This document shows positions 19,739 to 31,128 of a stretch of 64,000 nucleotides of DNA, piece after piece. The notes beneath the pieces were generated by a model. It did not search any database. It worked only from the letters and a program-made list of their open reading frames with translations, and was not told the DNA's origin. Made by a program: the position numbers and the translations under genes. Every line of letters begins with the position of its first letter. Position 1 is the stretch's first letter. This stretch comes from Bacteroidota bacterium (lineage in GTDB: Bacteria > Bacteroidota > Bacteroidia > UKL13-3): NCBI GenBank assembly GCA_027482225.1, contig JAIXWD010000023.1, positions 110,480 to 174,479 of the forward strand. The letters are read 5' to 3'.

Positions 19739-20677
19739 CTAAATTTTAGCAATGGTCATTTCATTGTTTTTTAGCCTGCTTGTTTCTAATTGAGGTTTAA
19801 CAATTAGTTTAATTTCTTCTGCTATTGCATTAATCAAACGTTTTTTTGCAAAAGGCCTATAATAAACTAAGCTTATTTCTCTTACTGGATAAGGTGCAAT
19901 AAAATCTTTGGTAAATTTCTTACGTTCTTCTGGTAAATCTTTGTAGTAAAGTTCTGGAATCAATGTTATTCCTTTCATTTCATCTACAATATTTAATAAA
20001 CTATCAAACGAATTTGGCTTAAAACTTAAGTTGGTATTCATTTTTTTTAAGTTCAATGAACACACATCAATAATCTGATCTGTAAGGCAATTTCCCTCTT
20101 CAAGCAGCCAAATTTTTTCATCTGAAATATCTTTTGGACTTTTATATTTTTTGCTTCGTTGTACAGATGGTCCGTAAGCTACTAGTTTCTCGTAATACAA
20201 AATGTCTTCTTCTATATCGTTATTATTTAATGGTGTAGAAACAATGCCCACATCAATTTCATTTGTTCTTAGTTTATTGATGATATTTTTGGTAGTAATT
20301 TCTTCAATAGCTAATTTCAACTGAGGGTATTTTGCTAAAATTCCGGGTAAAATTCTGTGTAATAAATTCCCTGCTACTGTTGGTATAATTCCAATTTTTA
20401 AATTGCCTACAATGTTTGATTTAAGTTCATCAGCAAGTTGTTTTATTCTGTTGCTGTGCCTCAATACAATTTCTGCCTCATTAATAATTTCGCGACCACA
20501 ATCAGTAGTTATTATGGGGTTATTTTTTCTGTCAAAAATCGTTAGTTCTAACTCGTTTTCCAACCTTTTAACCATGGTGCTAAGTGTAGCTTGTGTTATA
20601 AAACAGGCTTCGGCTGCCTTGCTAAAACTTTTATACTTGTTTAGTGCTATTATATATTCCAGTTGTTGTATATTCAT
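19739..20677 (-). CDS. oxyR: OxyR-type LysR regulator
   Basis: A 312-residue LysR protein with winged helix-turn-helix in residues 1-60 (MNIQQLEYIIALNKYKSFSKA) and a substrate-binding domain after residue 90. Residues 190-206 read WLLEEGNCLTDQIIDVC; Cys197 and Cys206 are nine apart in the same setting as E. coli OxyR Cys199/Cys208, so peroxide sensing by a disulfide is well supported. It is divergent from katG with a 253-bp intergenic region, the classic arrangement for control of a peroxide-response target. Confidence 0.92.
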   Translation of the reverse strand: MNIQQLEYIIALNKYKSFSKAAEACFITQATLSTMVKRLENELELTIFDRKNNPIITTDCGREIINEAEIVLRHSNRIKQLADELKSNIVGNLKIGIIPTVAGNLLHRILPGILAKYPQLKLAIEEITTKNIINKLRTNEIDVGIVSTPLNNNDIEEDILYYEKLVAYGPSVQRSKKYKSPKDISDEKIWLLEEGNCLTDQIIDVCSLNLKKMNTNLSFKPNSFDSLLNIVDEMKGITLIPELYYKDLPEERKKFTKDFIAPYPVREISLVYYRPFAKKRLINAIAEEIKLIVKPQLETSRLKNNEMTIAKI

Positions 20678-20924
20678 ATTTAAGTATTGATGTTGTCAAT
20701 AATAGGTATAAATATTATTTTCTTTTTCAATATTTAATAATAATCCAAATTCGTGGTATGTTATTATAATCTAAAAATTATAAACTACAAAAACTAAGTA
20801 ATCACATTAATGATTAACTTTACAAAAAGGATTTAGTTATATAGTTAGATGATTTTTAAAAACTATAAGAGTAATTGCCATCTATTAATTTAAAGTGAAT
20901 TAATTTAACGTACCCAAAACATAA

Positions 20925-23186
<2,262 letters not shown>

Positions 23187-23235
23187 CATACATTTAATAT
23201 AGATTATTCTATTGAAACACAAATAGAATAAACGT

Positions 23236-23277
23236 AAAAAAACGGGAGTAACTTTTAAAGCTACTCCCGTTTTTTTA
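23236..23277 (+). terminator. bidirectional terminator after katG
   Basis: The stem ACGGGAGTA (23242-23250) / TACTCCCGT (23262-23270) is preceded by an A run and followed by seven Ts. It sits 50 nt after katG and before the convergent 23319-23693 gene, and could serve both. Confidence 0.88.
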
Positions 23278-23318
23278 TTTGTCAGTAAAGTTCTTTAAGC
23301 AATTAGAGAATTATCCAA

Positions 23319-23693
23319 TTAATGTATAGTACTTTTTATCATTTTACCCGAGGTCCATTGTTCGGTGCGAATTAACTTACCCTTATTGTTGTAATGTTTC
23401 CAAACTCCGATTTTAGTTCCTCTATCATAAGTGCCACTGCACTCTAATGTGCCATTTTCAAAATATTTAGTATAAGGTCCACTTTTTATCAATATCATTG
23501 AATCGCGGCTATTACCTTTGTTATCTGTAAATATTTTTATTTCTTGAGTGTGATGAAATATTTCTTTTACTTTTTTGTTACTTAAAGTATCATAGTAGAA
23601 AAAGGTTTTTCCGTTCTCATCATCAATTACCTGTGCCCTAACTCCTATAATTGTTAGGCTTGTGGCAAATACTGCCAAAAATAGTTTCTTCAT
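23319..23693 (-). CDS. secreted MORN-variant (YwqK-like) protein
   Basis: A 124-residue protein with a signal peptide (KKLFLAVFATSLTIIGVRAQ). The C-terminal half has two MORN-variant repeats: GPYTKYFENGTLECSGTYDR and GVWKHYNNKGKLIRTEQW. Such repeats are annotated as YwqK-type, but no toxin partner is visible, so I treat it as a small exported repeat protein of unknown role. It lies 21 bp after the sigma-54 activator gene, on the same strand. Confidence 0.75.
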   Translation of the reverse strand: MKKLFLAVFATSLTIIGVRAQVIDDENGKTFFYYDTLSNKKVKEIFHHTQEIKIFTDNKGNSRDSMILIKSGPYTKYFENGTLECSGTYDRGTKIGVWKHYNNKGKLIRTEQWTSGKMIKSTIH

Positions 23694-23714
23694 GTATTTA
23701 AAATAGTGTTTGTG

Positions 23715-24947
23715 TTATTCTAAGTCGTATTGTTTAATTTTACGGTACAAAGTACGTTCGCTAATACCCAATTCTTGTGCTGCTTTTTTCCTGCGACCAT
23801 TGTATTTGTTCAGTGCCTTTTTAATTAACTCAATTTCTTTATCTTCAATGGATAATGATTCAGGAACAGGCTCTATATTATTTAATTCAATAACTTGGTT
23901 ACCAAGTGGGTTATGGGCCATTTGTATAGGTTGTTGATTAAGGTTTGGATGATAAAATATTGGGGTTGGTGTTACCATAGGAGTATTTTCTGTAACTGGA
24001 TTTACACCCATTCCATCTGGTGTATTTCCTCCTTGTATCATACCAAAAACAATACTTTTTAAATCGTTCATGTCTTTACGCATATCGTAAAGCACCTTGT
24101 AAAAAATATCACGTTCACTCATGCCTTGATCAACATTTGTTCCCATAAGCATAGGTAAGCTTTGTCGTTCAGGAGGTAGTACACGTTGCAATTCACTTGC
24201 ATTTACGATTTTATCTTCGTCAAGTACACTTAATTGTTCTGCAATGTTTTTAAGCTGACGAATGTTTCCTGGCCAACTGTAGTTTATAATCATTTGTGCT
24301 GCATCGGGTTCAAGTGTTACAATTTTAGAACGGTATTTTTCTGAAAAGTCAGCTGCAAATTTTCTAAATAACAAATGAATGTCTTCTTTTCGATCACGTA
24401 AAGGTGGAACCTTTATTGGCACTGTACTTAATCTATAGTATAAATCTTCGCGAAACTTATCGCGAGCAGCCAATTCAAGTAGGTCTTTGTTGGTAGCAGC
24501 AATTACCCTCACATCTGTTTTTTGTGTTTTCGATGATCCTACTTTTATAAATTCACCACTCTCTAACACACGTAATAACCTGGCTTGAGTTTCTAATGGA
24601 AGTTCTCCCACTTCATCTAAAAAAATGGTACCCCCATTTACGGTTTCAAAATATCCTTTACGTGTATCATGCGCTCCAGTAAACGAACCTTTTTCGTGGC
24701 CAAACAATTCAGAGTCAATTGTTCCTTCGGGTATTGCACCACAGTTTACTGCAATAAAGTTTCCATGTTTACGGTTACTTAAGGCATGTATAATTTTACT
24801 AAAAGCCTCTTTACCCACACCACTTTCACCGTTAATTAATACAGAAATATCGGTTGGCGCTACTTTAACTGCAGTTTCTAAAGCAATATTAAGCAGGGGA
24901 GAGTTGCCTATAATTTCAAATCGTTGTTTTATTTCTTGTATGTTCAT
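23715..24947 (-). CDS. sigma-54 interaction AAA+ transcriptional activator with Fis-type HTH
   Basis: A 410-residue protein without an N-terminal receiver or sensor domain. The AAA+ core starts near residue 15 and has Walker A NGESGVGKEAF, the sigma-54 contact loop as GSFTGAH (GAFTGA variant), Walker B GGTIFLDEVGEL and the arginine-finger region FREDLYYRLSTVPI. A Gln/Asn/Pro-rich linker precedes the C-terminal helix-turn-helix KKAAQELGISERTLYRKIKQ. It should activate sigma-54 promoters; with no sensor domain, control is probably by partners or expression. Start is 8 nt after the miaB stop. Confidence 0.92.
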   Translation of the reverse strand: MNIQEIKQRFEIIGNSPLLNIALETAVKVAPTDISVLINGESGVGKEAFSKIIHALSNRKHGNFIAVNCGAIPEGTIDSELFGHEKGSFTGAHDTRKGYFETVNGGTIFLDEVGELPLETQARLLRVLESGEFIKVGSSKTQKTDVRVIAATNKDLLELAARDKFREDLYYRLSTVPIKVPPLRDRKEDIHLLFRKFAADFSEKYRSKIVTLEPDAAQMIINYSWPGNIRQLKNIAEQLSVLDEDKIVNASELQRVLPPERQSLPMLMGTNVDQGMSERDIFYKVLYDMRKDMNDLKSIVFGMIQGGNTPDGMGVNPVTENTPMVTPTPIFYHPNLNQQPIQMAHNPLGNQVIELNNIEPVPESLSIEDKEIELIKKALNKYNGRRKKAAQELGISERTLYRKIKQYDLE

Positions 24948-24955
24948 GGCTAAAA

Positions 24956-26335
24956 TTAGTTAAAAGTATCAACCACCTTACCAAACAAGCTGGTCATGGT
25001 AGAGCGTTCTATTTTTACATTTACATAATTGCCTACTTTGTATCCATCACCAACAGGGAAAACCACCAATTGATTTTGGTCGTTGCGGCCTTTAAAATCA
25101 TCGTTTGATTTTTTAGAATAACCATCAATTAACACCTTGTAGGTTTTACCAATATAATCTAGTTTTTTATTTAAACTGATGCTGTTTTGTAATGCTACCA
25201 ACTCTGCTAGTCTGCGGCCTTTTACATCAGCCGTAACATCATCTGCATATTTCCTTGCTGCCAAAGTTCCTGGGCGCTCACTGTAGGCATACATAAACGC
25301 AAACTCAAATTGCGCTTCTTTAAACATACTTAATGTATCTTGGAATTCTTCTTCTGTTTCAGTACAAAAGCCAACAATGGCATCTGTACTTATACCTACA
25401 TCAGGTAAAATCGTTCTGATGGTTTTTAACCTTTCGCTAAACCAAGTTCTATCATAAGTGCGGTTCATTAATTTTAACACACGGCTATTTCCGCTTTGCA
25501 AAGGGTAATGAATATACTTACAAATGTTGTCAAACTTTTTCATCGTATAAAGTACTTCATCGGTAATATCTTTAGGGTGCGAAGAAGAAAAACGTATGCG
25601 CAACTCAGGTGATATTAAAGCCACTTTCTCTAACAATTGAGCAAAGTTACACAGTGTTTCACCGGCTTCGTTTTGCCATTTGTACGAGTCTACATTTTGA
25701 CCCAATAAAGTTACCTCTCTATATCCTTGGTTAAACAACTCGGTAGCCTCGCGAATAATACTCTCGGGTTCTCTACTGCGCTCGCGGCCACGGGTAAATG
25801 GCACAACACAAAAGGAACACATGTTATCACATCCACGCATTATACTTACAAAAGCATTTACTCCATTGCTGCTTAAACGCACTGGAGTAATTTCTGCATA
25901 TGTTTCCTCACGACTCAATAAAACGTTAACCGCTTTTTGACCTGCTTCTACTTGTTGTATCAATTTAGGAATATCGCGGTATGCATCAGGCCCCACAACA
26001 ATATCAACCAATTGGTCTTGTTCCAATAATTTAGATTTTAAACGTTCGGCCATACAACCCATAACACCCACAATCATTCCTGGATTTTTACGTTTGTTGC
26101 CTTTCATTTCTTTTAATCGGCCCCAAATTTTTGCTTCTGCATTATCTCTAATGGCACAAGTATTTAAAAATACCACATCAGCTTGCAAAGGATCATCAGT
26201 TGTGGTAAAACCTTCGCCTTGCATAATGCTGGCCATAACCTCGCTATCAGCAAGATTCATGGCACAGCCATACGTTTCTATATAAAGTTTTCTTTTGGCA
26301 GTTTCTATTGGTGTTTCGGCTACTAATCCTCTCAT
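24956..26335 (-). CDS. miaB: tRNA methylthiotransferase MiaB
   Basis: A 459-residue radical SAM enzyme that converts i6A37 to ms2i6A37 in tRNAs. The UPF0004 domain begins [19 protein letters not shown], with further cluster cysteines in [11 protein letters not shown] and GVMGCMAE. The radical SAM cluster motif CDNMCSFC is followed by [13 protein letters not shown], which is MiaB-specific. A TRAM domain ([20 protein letters not shown]) closes the protein. It is upstream of the sigma-54 activator on the same strand. Confidence 0.96.
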   Translation of the reverse strand: MRGLVAETPIETAKRKLYIETYGCAMNLADSEVMASIMQGEGFTTTDDPLQADVVFLNTCAIRDNAEAKIWGRLKEMKGNKRKNPGMIVGVMGCMAERLKSKLLEQDQLVDIVVGPDAYRDIPKLIQQVEAGQKAVNVLLSREETYAEITPVRLSSNGVNAFVSIMRGCDNMCSFCVVPFTRGRERSREPESIIREATELFNQGYREVTLLGQNVDSYKWQNEAGETLCNFAQLLEKVALISPELRIRFSSSHPKDITDEVLYTMKKFDNICKYIHYPLQSGNSRVLKLMNRTYDRTWFSERLKTIRTILPDVGISTDAIVGFCTETEEEFQDTLSMFKEAQFEFAFMYAYSERPGTLAARKYADDVTADVKGRRLAELVALQNSISLNKKLDYIGKTYKVLIDGYSKKSNDDFKGRNDQNQLVVFPVGDGYKVGNYVNVKIERSTMTSLFGKVVDTFN

Positions 26336-26547
26336 TTTTATAAAAATTATCGAGATGCAAATATAATAGAATTTCTGACAGACTGGCAGAGGTAGTCTTG
26401 ATAATTTAATTTTGCCGTATGAATAAAGTTTTAATGGGTAAAAAATGCCTTATTAATTGATTAAAAATTAAAAATTATTGAAAAACAATAAAAATAATTT
26501 GTTTAAAAATAAATAAGGTGTAATCTTGAATTCTAAAATTATACTTT

Positions 26548-27225
26548 ATGAAATCAAAACTCAATCTATTAACCGGCATGTACTGGTTGTTTAAAATATG
26601 GTTCGGAGTTCAACTTTTTGCAACGCTGTTTATTGTTGCTGTTAATTATGTTGATTGGCTGAGTCCAATTATGGACAAGAACGAGAAATTAACTTACACA
26701 GTTCGTGGTTATTTCGGTTTAAAACCAACTTCGGGTTTTAGACCTGATAAAAATTTTGATATTTTAAATGCAAGTAGTTATAAAGACGTAATTGCATTAA
26801 GAAGTTATGGAGGTTGGGCTAGGGTTGATTACTCGTCCTTTTCATCTTTTTCAACTGTACAAAATTGGAGTTGGATGATATGCGATGCCACCGTTTGGTT
26901 ATGTTGGTTACTCATTTTATTTTTAGTAATGAAGCTTTTAGGTAATGCCAGGGAACAACAAATATTTAGTATTAAAAATGTAAATTATTTAAGGCTTATT
27001 GCATTGTTTACAGGGCTTTCAGGGTATTTTGAAGCAGCTAAAGAATACCTATTTACAGTAATCATATCAAAAGAAATTACTTGGGATGGTTTTACTGTTT
27101 TTGTAAAAGGTTCAGTTAAAACTGAGTTTATTGAATATTCAATCATCATGTTACTAATTTTTGTGATTGCTGAGTTTGTAAAGCAAGGTGTAGTTTTGAA
27201 AAATGAAAATGATTTAACGATATAA
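26548..27225 (+). CDS. DUF2975 membrane protein
   Basis: A 225-residue protein with four predicted membrane helices (near residues 12-35, 110-130, 145-165 and 190-215) and long soluble loops. It matches DUF2975, which is nearly always encoded directly before a small XRE regulator, as here (2-nt gap). The role is unknown; regulation of or by the partner is inferred from the pairing. Confidence 0.82.
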   Translation: MKSKLNLLTGMYWLFKIWFGVQLFATLFIVAVNYVDWLSPIMDKNEKLTYTVRGYFGLKPTSGFRPDKNFDILNASSYKDVIALRSYGGWARVDYSSFSSFSTVQNWSWMICDATVWLCWLLILFLVMKLLGNAREQQIFSIKNVNYLRLIALFTGLSGYFEAAKEYLFTVIISKEITWDGFTVFVKGSVKTEFIEYSIIMLLIFVIAEFVKQGVVLKNENDLTI

Positions 27226-27227
27226 TT

Positions 27228-27434
27228 ATGGCTATAGTTGTAAATTTGGATGTGATGATGGCCAAGCGCAAAATGAGCCTAAACGAATTGTCGGAGAAGG
27301 TTGATATTACGCTATCAAACTTATCAATACTAAAAACTGGAAAGGCAAAAGCCATACGTTTTTCAACTTTAGAGGCTATTTGTGGAGCATTAGATTGTCA
27401 ACCAGGTGATATTTTGGAATACAAATCAGAATAA
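27228..27434 (+). CDS. small XRE/Cro-type regulator paired with DUF2975
   Basis: A 68-residue protein that is only a helix-turn-helix: VNLDVMMAKRKMSLNELSEK, then VDITLSNLSILKTGKAKAIR and FSTLEAICGALDCQPGDILEY. It probably binds its own promoter and forms a module with the membrane protein. The end of the gene (CQPGDILEY) is typical of YozG-like regulators. Confidence 0.9.
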   Translation: MAIVVNLDVMMAKRKMSLNELSEKVDITLSNLSILKTGKAKAIRFSTLEAICGALDCQPGDILEYKSE

Positions 27435-27450
27435 ATTTTATCATTGCACC

Positions 27451-28362
27451 ATGAAAGTACTTGTTACAGGAAGTAATGGTTTGTTGGGGCAAAAACTAAC
27501 CGACTATTACAAAACACGCACAGATATTAATTTAATTGCTACTGCCAGAGGAGAGGATAGGTATGCTGATAAATCAGGATATACATACCAAACTTTAGAT
27601 ATTACCAATGAAACGGAAGTAAATACGGTTTTAGCGAAATACAAACCAGATGTAGTAATTAATACTGCAGCCATGACCAATGTAGATGCTTGCGAAAGCG
27701 ACCACGATGGATGTGATGCCTTAAATGTAAATGCTATAAATTATTTGGTTGATGCTTGTAACTTAAATCAAGTGCACTTAGTTCACTTGTCAACCGATTT
27801 TATTTTTGATGGAACACATGGTCCAGTATTAGAAACAGAGGAACCTAAACCATTAAGTTATTATGGTAACAGCAAACTTAAAGCCGAACAAATTATACAA
27901 GCCAATAGTATAAGTTGGGCTATACTACGCACAGTATTGGTTTATGGTGTAGTAAATGATATGAGCAGAAGTAACATTGTACTTTGGGCAAAAAATAACT
28001 TAGAACAAGGCAAAACCTTAAACGTTGTAGGCGATCAGTTCCGAACCCCAACACTTGCCGAAGATTTGGCGCAAGGTTGCGTATTGGCTGCCGATAAAAA
28101 AGCACATGGTATTTACAATATAAGTGGTAGCGATTTTATGAGCGTGTTTGATTTGGTGTACCGTGTGGCTGCATACTTTAACCTAGATAAAAGTTTGCTA
28201 AACTTAAGCACCAGCGAAGGCATTAAACAACCTGCTAAACGTCCGCCAATTACCGGATTTATTATTGATAAAGCCAAAACAGAATTGGGCTATAAGTCAC
28301 ATACGTTTGAACAAGGTTTAGCTATTGTAGCGCAACAATTATTAGAAACTTCACCCAAATAA
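27451..28362 (+). CDS. RmlD-like NAD(P)-dependent sugar-nucleotide reductase
   Basis: A 303-residue short-chain dehydrogenase of the dTDP-4-dehydrorhamnose reductase type. The Rossmann motif is VTGSNGLLGQ, followed by INTAAMTNVDACE, the serine region HLSTDFIFDG and the catalytic YGNSKLKAE (Tyr-x3-Lys). The ATG at 27451 is preferred over an upstream in-frame start that would overlap the regulator gene. No other rhamnose genes are nearby, so the exact substrate is unclear. Confidence 0.87.
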   Translation: MKVLVTGSNGLLGQKLTDYYKTRTDINLIATARGEDRYADKSGYTYQTLDITNETEVNTVLAKYKPDVVINTAAMTNVDACESDHDGCDALNVNAINYLVDACNLNQVHLVHLSTDFIFDGTHGPVLETEEPKPLSYYGNSKLKAEQIIQANSISWAILRTVLVYGVVNDMSRSNIVLWAKNNLEQGKTLNVVGDQFRTPTLAEDLAQGCVLAADKKAHGIYNISGSDFMSVFDLVYRVAAYFNLDKSLLNLSTSEGIKQPAKRPPITGFIIDKAKTELGYKSHTFEQGLAIVAQQLLETSPK

Positions 28363-28390
28363 TTACCCTTAAAACACGCATCTTTGCATC

Positions 28391-28540
28391 ATGATTTTAC
28401 AAGCAACTAATTGGGGAGATAATTTTTGGATTTGGATGGCCACCGAAACTTTTTTTGGAATTTTCGTAGCAGTATTGCTATATTACTTCTTCATTAGAAG
28501 ATTCCAAAAAGAGCGCGATGAAAGGGATAAAAAGAACTAG
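28391..28540 (+). CDS. 49-residue single-pass membrane protein
   Basis: A short gene with ATG at 28391 and TAG at 28538. The product has one hydrophobic helix (FFGIFVAVLLYYFFI) followed by a highly charged tail (RRFQKERDERDKKN), so it would sit in the inner membrane with the tail in the cytoplasm. It overlaps the start of the next gene by 23 nt. The function is unknown. Confidence 0.6.
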   Translation: MILQATNWGDNFWIWMATETFFGIFVAVLLYYFFIRRFQKERDERDKKN

Positions 28541-29423
28541 CCACTTTTTAAAACAGTACTTCGTATTTAGCAAAAGCGAACGTAATGGTATTTATGTACT
28601 TTTGTTGTTAATAGCCTTGGCGCTTTTTTTACCAAAGGTTTATAGGTTAATCAATCCACCTCAACCCACAGATTTTAGCATAACAACTCTTGCTGCTGAT
28701 CAACCCAACAATTCAGTTTTTATTTCAGATTCTACTTATCAAATAGTAGAACAACAGCAATCCAATTTATTTTTTTTTAATCCCAATACTATAGATTCGG
28801 CTAACTTGGTTAGTTTAGGCTTTACAAGTAAATCAGCACGAAGCATTGTTAACTATCGCAACAAAGGTGGTAAGTTTAAGCAGCCTGAAGATTTATATCG
28901 TATCTTTAATGTAGACAGCCATTTTATATCAACCTTGTTGCCTTATGTGCAATTAGATAAGCAAGAGGAGTATCAATCTCAATTCAAATCAAACCAATTT
29001 ATCAACAAAGAAATAAAAGCCTTTGTGCCGGTTGAGTTAAATACAGCCGACTCTTTACAATTTGTAAGTTTGTATGGAATTGGTCCTAAAATGGCTTCAA
29101 AAATTATTGATTACCGTAATCGTTTGGGTGGTTTTTTTAGGGTTGAACAGCTAACAGAAATTTGGGGTATTGATGAGTTTTTATTGGAAGAACTAAACGG
29201 AAAGATTTATGTTGATGTAAGTAAAGTAAAATATTTACCCATTAATTCTATTACTTACGATGAGCTGAAATTAAACCCATACCTTAGATTTAAAATAGCA
29301 TCGGCAATAGTGAATTATCGCAAGCATCACGGTGCTTTTAAGCGGATTGAAGACTTAAAACAAGTGATACTTTTACCCGACAGCACTTACCAAAAATTAT
29401 TGCCATATTTAAAACTTGATTAA
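28518..29423 (+). CDS. ComEA-like helix-hairpin-helix membrane protein
   Basis: A 301-residue protein with one N-terminal membrane helix (NGIYVLLLLIALALFLPK) and three helix-hairpin-helix units: LVSLGFTSKSARSIVNYR, FVSLYGIGPKMASKIIDYR and KLNPYLRFKIASAIVNYR. ComEA-type HhH domains bind double-stranded DNA in the periplasm during uptake. The three tandem copies are usual for Bacteroidota homologues. It is 171 bp upstream of recA on the same strand. Confidence 0.83.
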   Translation: MKGIKRTSHFLKQYFVFSKSERNGIYVLLLLIALALFLPKVYRLINPPQPTDFSITTLAADQPNNSVFISDSTYQIVEQQQSNLFFFNPNTIDSANLVSLGFTSKSARSIVNYRNKGGKFKQPEDLYRIFNVDSHFISTLLPYVQLDKQEEYQSQFKSNQFINKEIKAFVPVELNTADSLQFVSLYGIGPKMASKIIDYRNRLGGFFRVEQLTEIWGIDEFLLEELNGKIYVDVSKVKYLPINSITYDELKLNPYLRFKIASAIVNYRKHHGAFKRIEDLKQVILLPDSTYQKLLPYLKLD

Positions 29424-29444
29424 ATATTTTTTGAGAATTATTAC

Positions 29445-29469
29445 CACTTCGCAGATAGGTTGCGAAGTG
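29445..29469. repeat. 9-bp perfect inverted repeat between the HhH gene and recA
   Basis: CACTTCGCA (29445-29453) and TGCGAAGTG (29461-29469) with a 7-nt spacer. There is no T run on either side, so a simple terminator is unlikely. It lies 126 nt before the recA start and could be an operator or a leader hairpin. Confidence 0.55.
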
Positions 29470-29594
29470 ACGATTGTTACTTTGTAGCATCAAATCGAAA
29501 ATAATTGCTAAATATTTTAGCAAAAAATGGTTTTTAGGTTTGATTGATTGAAATTCGAAAAATGATTTATAAAAACAATTAATAAAAAACACAT

Positions 29595-30623
29595 ATGAGC
29601 GCAGACAACAAAGAAAAATTAAAAGCCCTTCAATTAACCATTGATAAGTTAGAAAAAACTTACGGTAAAGGCACCATCATGAAATTAGACGGTGGTACTG
29701 TTGAAGGAGTAGAGGCGATATCAACAGGTTCATTAGGACTTGATATTGCTTTAGGCATTGGCGGTTTTCCAACAGGCCGTATTATTGAAATTTATGGTCC
29801 TGAATCATCGGGTAAAACTACTTTGGCACAACATGCTATTGCACAAGTGCAGAAAAAAGGAGGTATGGCTGCATTTATTGATGCAGAGCATGCTTTTGAT
29901 AAAACCTACGCACAAAAGTTGGGTATTGATGTAGATAATCTTTTAATCTCTCAGCCTGATGACGGAGAGCAAGCATTAGAAATTGCAGATGCTTTAATTA
30001 GATCGGGTGCAATTGATATTATTGTTATCGACTCTGTAGCTGCGTTGGTTCCAAAGGCAGAGATTGAAGGTGATATGGGCGACAGCAAAATGGGTTTACA
30101 AGCTCGTTTAATGAGTCAGGCCTTGCGTAAACTAACAGGTACTATTAACAAAACAGGTTGTATTTGTATTTTTATTAATCAGTTGCGCGAAAAAATTGGA
30201 GTAATGTTTGGTAACCCAGAAACAACAACTGGTGGTAATGCATTGAAGTTTTATGCTTCAGTACGTTTAGATATTCGCAGAATTGGCCAGATAAAAGAAG
30301 GTAATGACATTATTGGTAATCGCACAAAAGTTAAGGTAGTAAAAAATAAAGTTGCACCACCGTTCCGTACAGTAGAGTTTGATATTATTTATGGTGAAGG
30401 AATTTCGAAAGTAGGGGAGATTGTAGACTTGGGTAGTGAGATGGAAATTGTGAAAAAGAGCGGATCGTGGTTTAGTTATGGTGATACTAAATTAGGTCAG
30501 GGACGCGAAGCAGTTAAACAACTGTTTTTAGATAACCCAGAATTGGCAGACGAAATTGAAGCTAAAGTAAAAGAAAAAGCCTTTGCAGGTGCATTTACCG
30601 GTAAAGTTGAAATGGGAGAATAA
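29595..30623 (+). CDS. recA: recombinase RecA
   Basis: A 342-residue protein with Walker [13 protein letters not shown], Walker B region [15 protein letters not shown], the L2 region ending with [13 protein letters not shown], and a normal C-terminal domain. It forms filaments on single-stranded DNA, catalyses strand exchange and drives the SOS response. Length and motifs are standard. A strong terminator follows. Confidence 0.98.
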   Translation: MSADNKEKLKALQLTIDKLEKTYGKGTIMKLDGGTVEGVEAISTGSLGLDIALGIGGFPTGRIIEIYGPESSGKTTLAQHAIAQVQKKGGMAAFIDAEHAFDKTYAQKLGIDVDNLLISQPDDGEQALEIADALIRSGAIDIIVIDSVAALVPKAEIEGDMGDSKMGLQARLMSQALRKLTGTINKTGCICIFINQLREKIGVMFGNPETTTGGNALKFYASVRLDIRRIGQIKEGNDIIGNRTKVKVVKNKVAPPFRTVEFDIIYGEGISKVGEIVDLGSEMEIVKKSGSWFSYGDTKLGQGREAVKQLFLDNPELADEIEAKVKEKAFAGAFTGKVEMGE

Positions 30624-30676
30624 CTCGCGCTCAATGTAGTTATACAAAAGGGTTTTAAGCAATTAAAACCTAATAA

Positions 30677-30709
30677 AATGCCTCAACGAAAGTTGGGGCA
30701 TTTTTTTTT
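30677..30709 (+). terminator. recA terminator
   Basis: AATGCCTCAAC (30677-30687) pairs with GTTGGGGCATT (30692-30702, one G-T pair) around a GAAA tetraloop, followed by a nine-T run. It is a classic intrinsic terminator. Confidence 0.93.
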
Positions 30710-30723
30710 GGTAGGACTTAAAA

Positions 30724-30762
30724 CAAGAAGACCCGCGCAGCAAAGCTGCGCGGGTCTTCTTG
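30724..30762 (-). terminator. 18-bp perfect GC-rich hairpin after ytxJ
   Basis: The arms 30724-30741 and 30745-30762 are perfectly complementary over 18 bp with an AAA loop; the core is CCCGCGCAGC, unusually GC-rich for this genome. Read leftward it follows the ytxJ stop by 15 nt and is followed by GTTTT, so it may terminate ytxJ. The long perfect stem exceeds normal terminators. Confidence 0.7.
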
Positions 30763-30777
30763 TAATCGAATGCTATA

Positions 30778-31119
30778 TTATTTTAAGATTACTTGTTTTA
30801 ACTCATCATAATCTATTCCCATGTGCGATTCGTTGTATATACAATCCCCCTTTTTTATTACTAAAACTTGTGGCGATTGGTGTTCAACTTTCTAATGGTC
30901 GGCAACTGCGTTTGATGTAGTTCGGTGTGCAATTAAATCTAAATAATAGGCTTGCACTTCAATCATTTCGGTTTCATTCCAACTACGTTCAATTCGTGCT
31001 AATGCAGCCGAGCTAATGCTGCAATGGGTACTGTGTTTAAACACAATTACCGGGGCTTGATGAGATTGTACATCAATATCAACCAATTGCTCTATTTGCT
31101 CTAGTTTATTCCAATTCAT
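30778..31119 (-). pseudogene. ytxJ: ytxJ-like redox protein interrupted by an in-frame amber codon
   Basis: The full frame encodes 113 codons and matches the bacillithiol-system protein YtxJ: APVIVFKHSTHCSISSAAL with the single redox Cys, and AYYLDLIAHRTTSNAVADH. Codon 76 is TAG (bases 30892-30894, leftward). Directly after it the same frame continues KVEHQSPQVLVIKKGD and NESHMGIDYDELKQVILK, the expected YtxJ C-terminus, ending in TAA at 30778. There is no frameshift, only the stop. The truncated 75-residue product would lose the last strands of the thioredoxin fold. A sequencing error, a recent mutation or readthrough are possible. It lies beside trxB. Confidence 0.88.
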
Positions 31120-31128
31120 GTTAGTTGA

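Noticed and set aside
20841..20866. ATAGTT / AACTAT dyad as a defined OxyR operator
   Set aside because: Only six bases per arm in very AT-rich DNA; noted under the katG finding but not strong enough for a feature.
23319..23693. Antitoxin of a toxin-antitoxin pair (YwqK annotation)
   Set aside because: The protein has a signal peptide and no toxin gene next to it; the MORN-variant repeats alone do not support that role.
30678..30920. Rightward open frame after recA
   Set aside because: It starts inside the recA terminator and runs antisense to the ytxJ C-terminal coding region.
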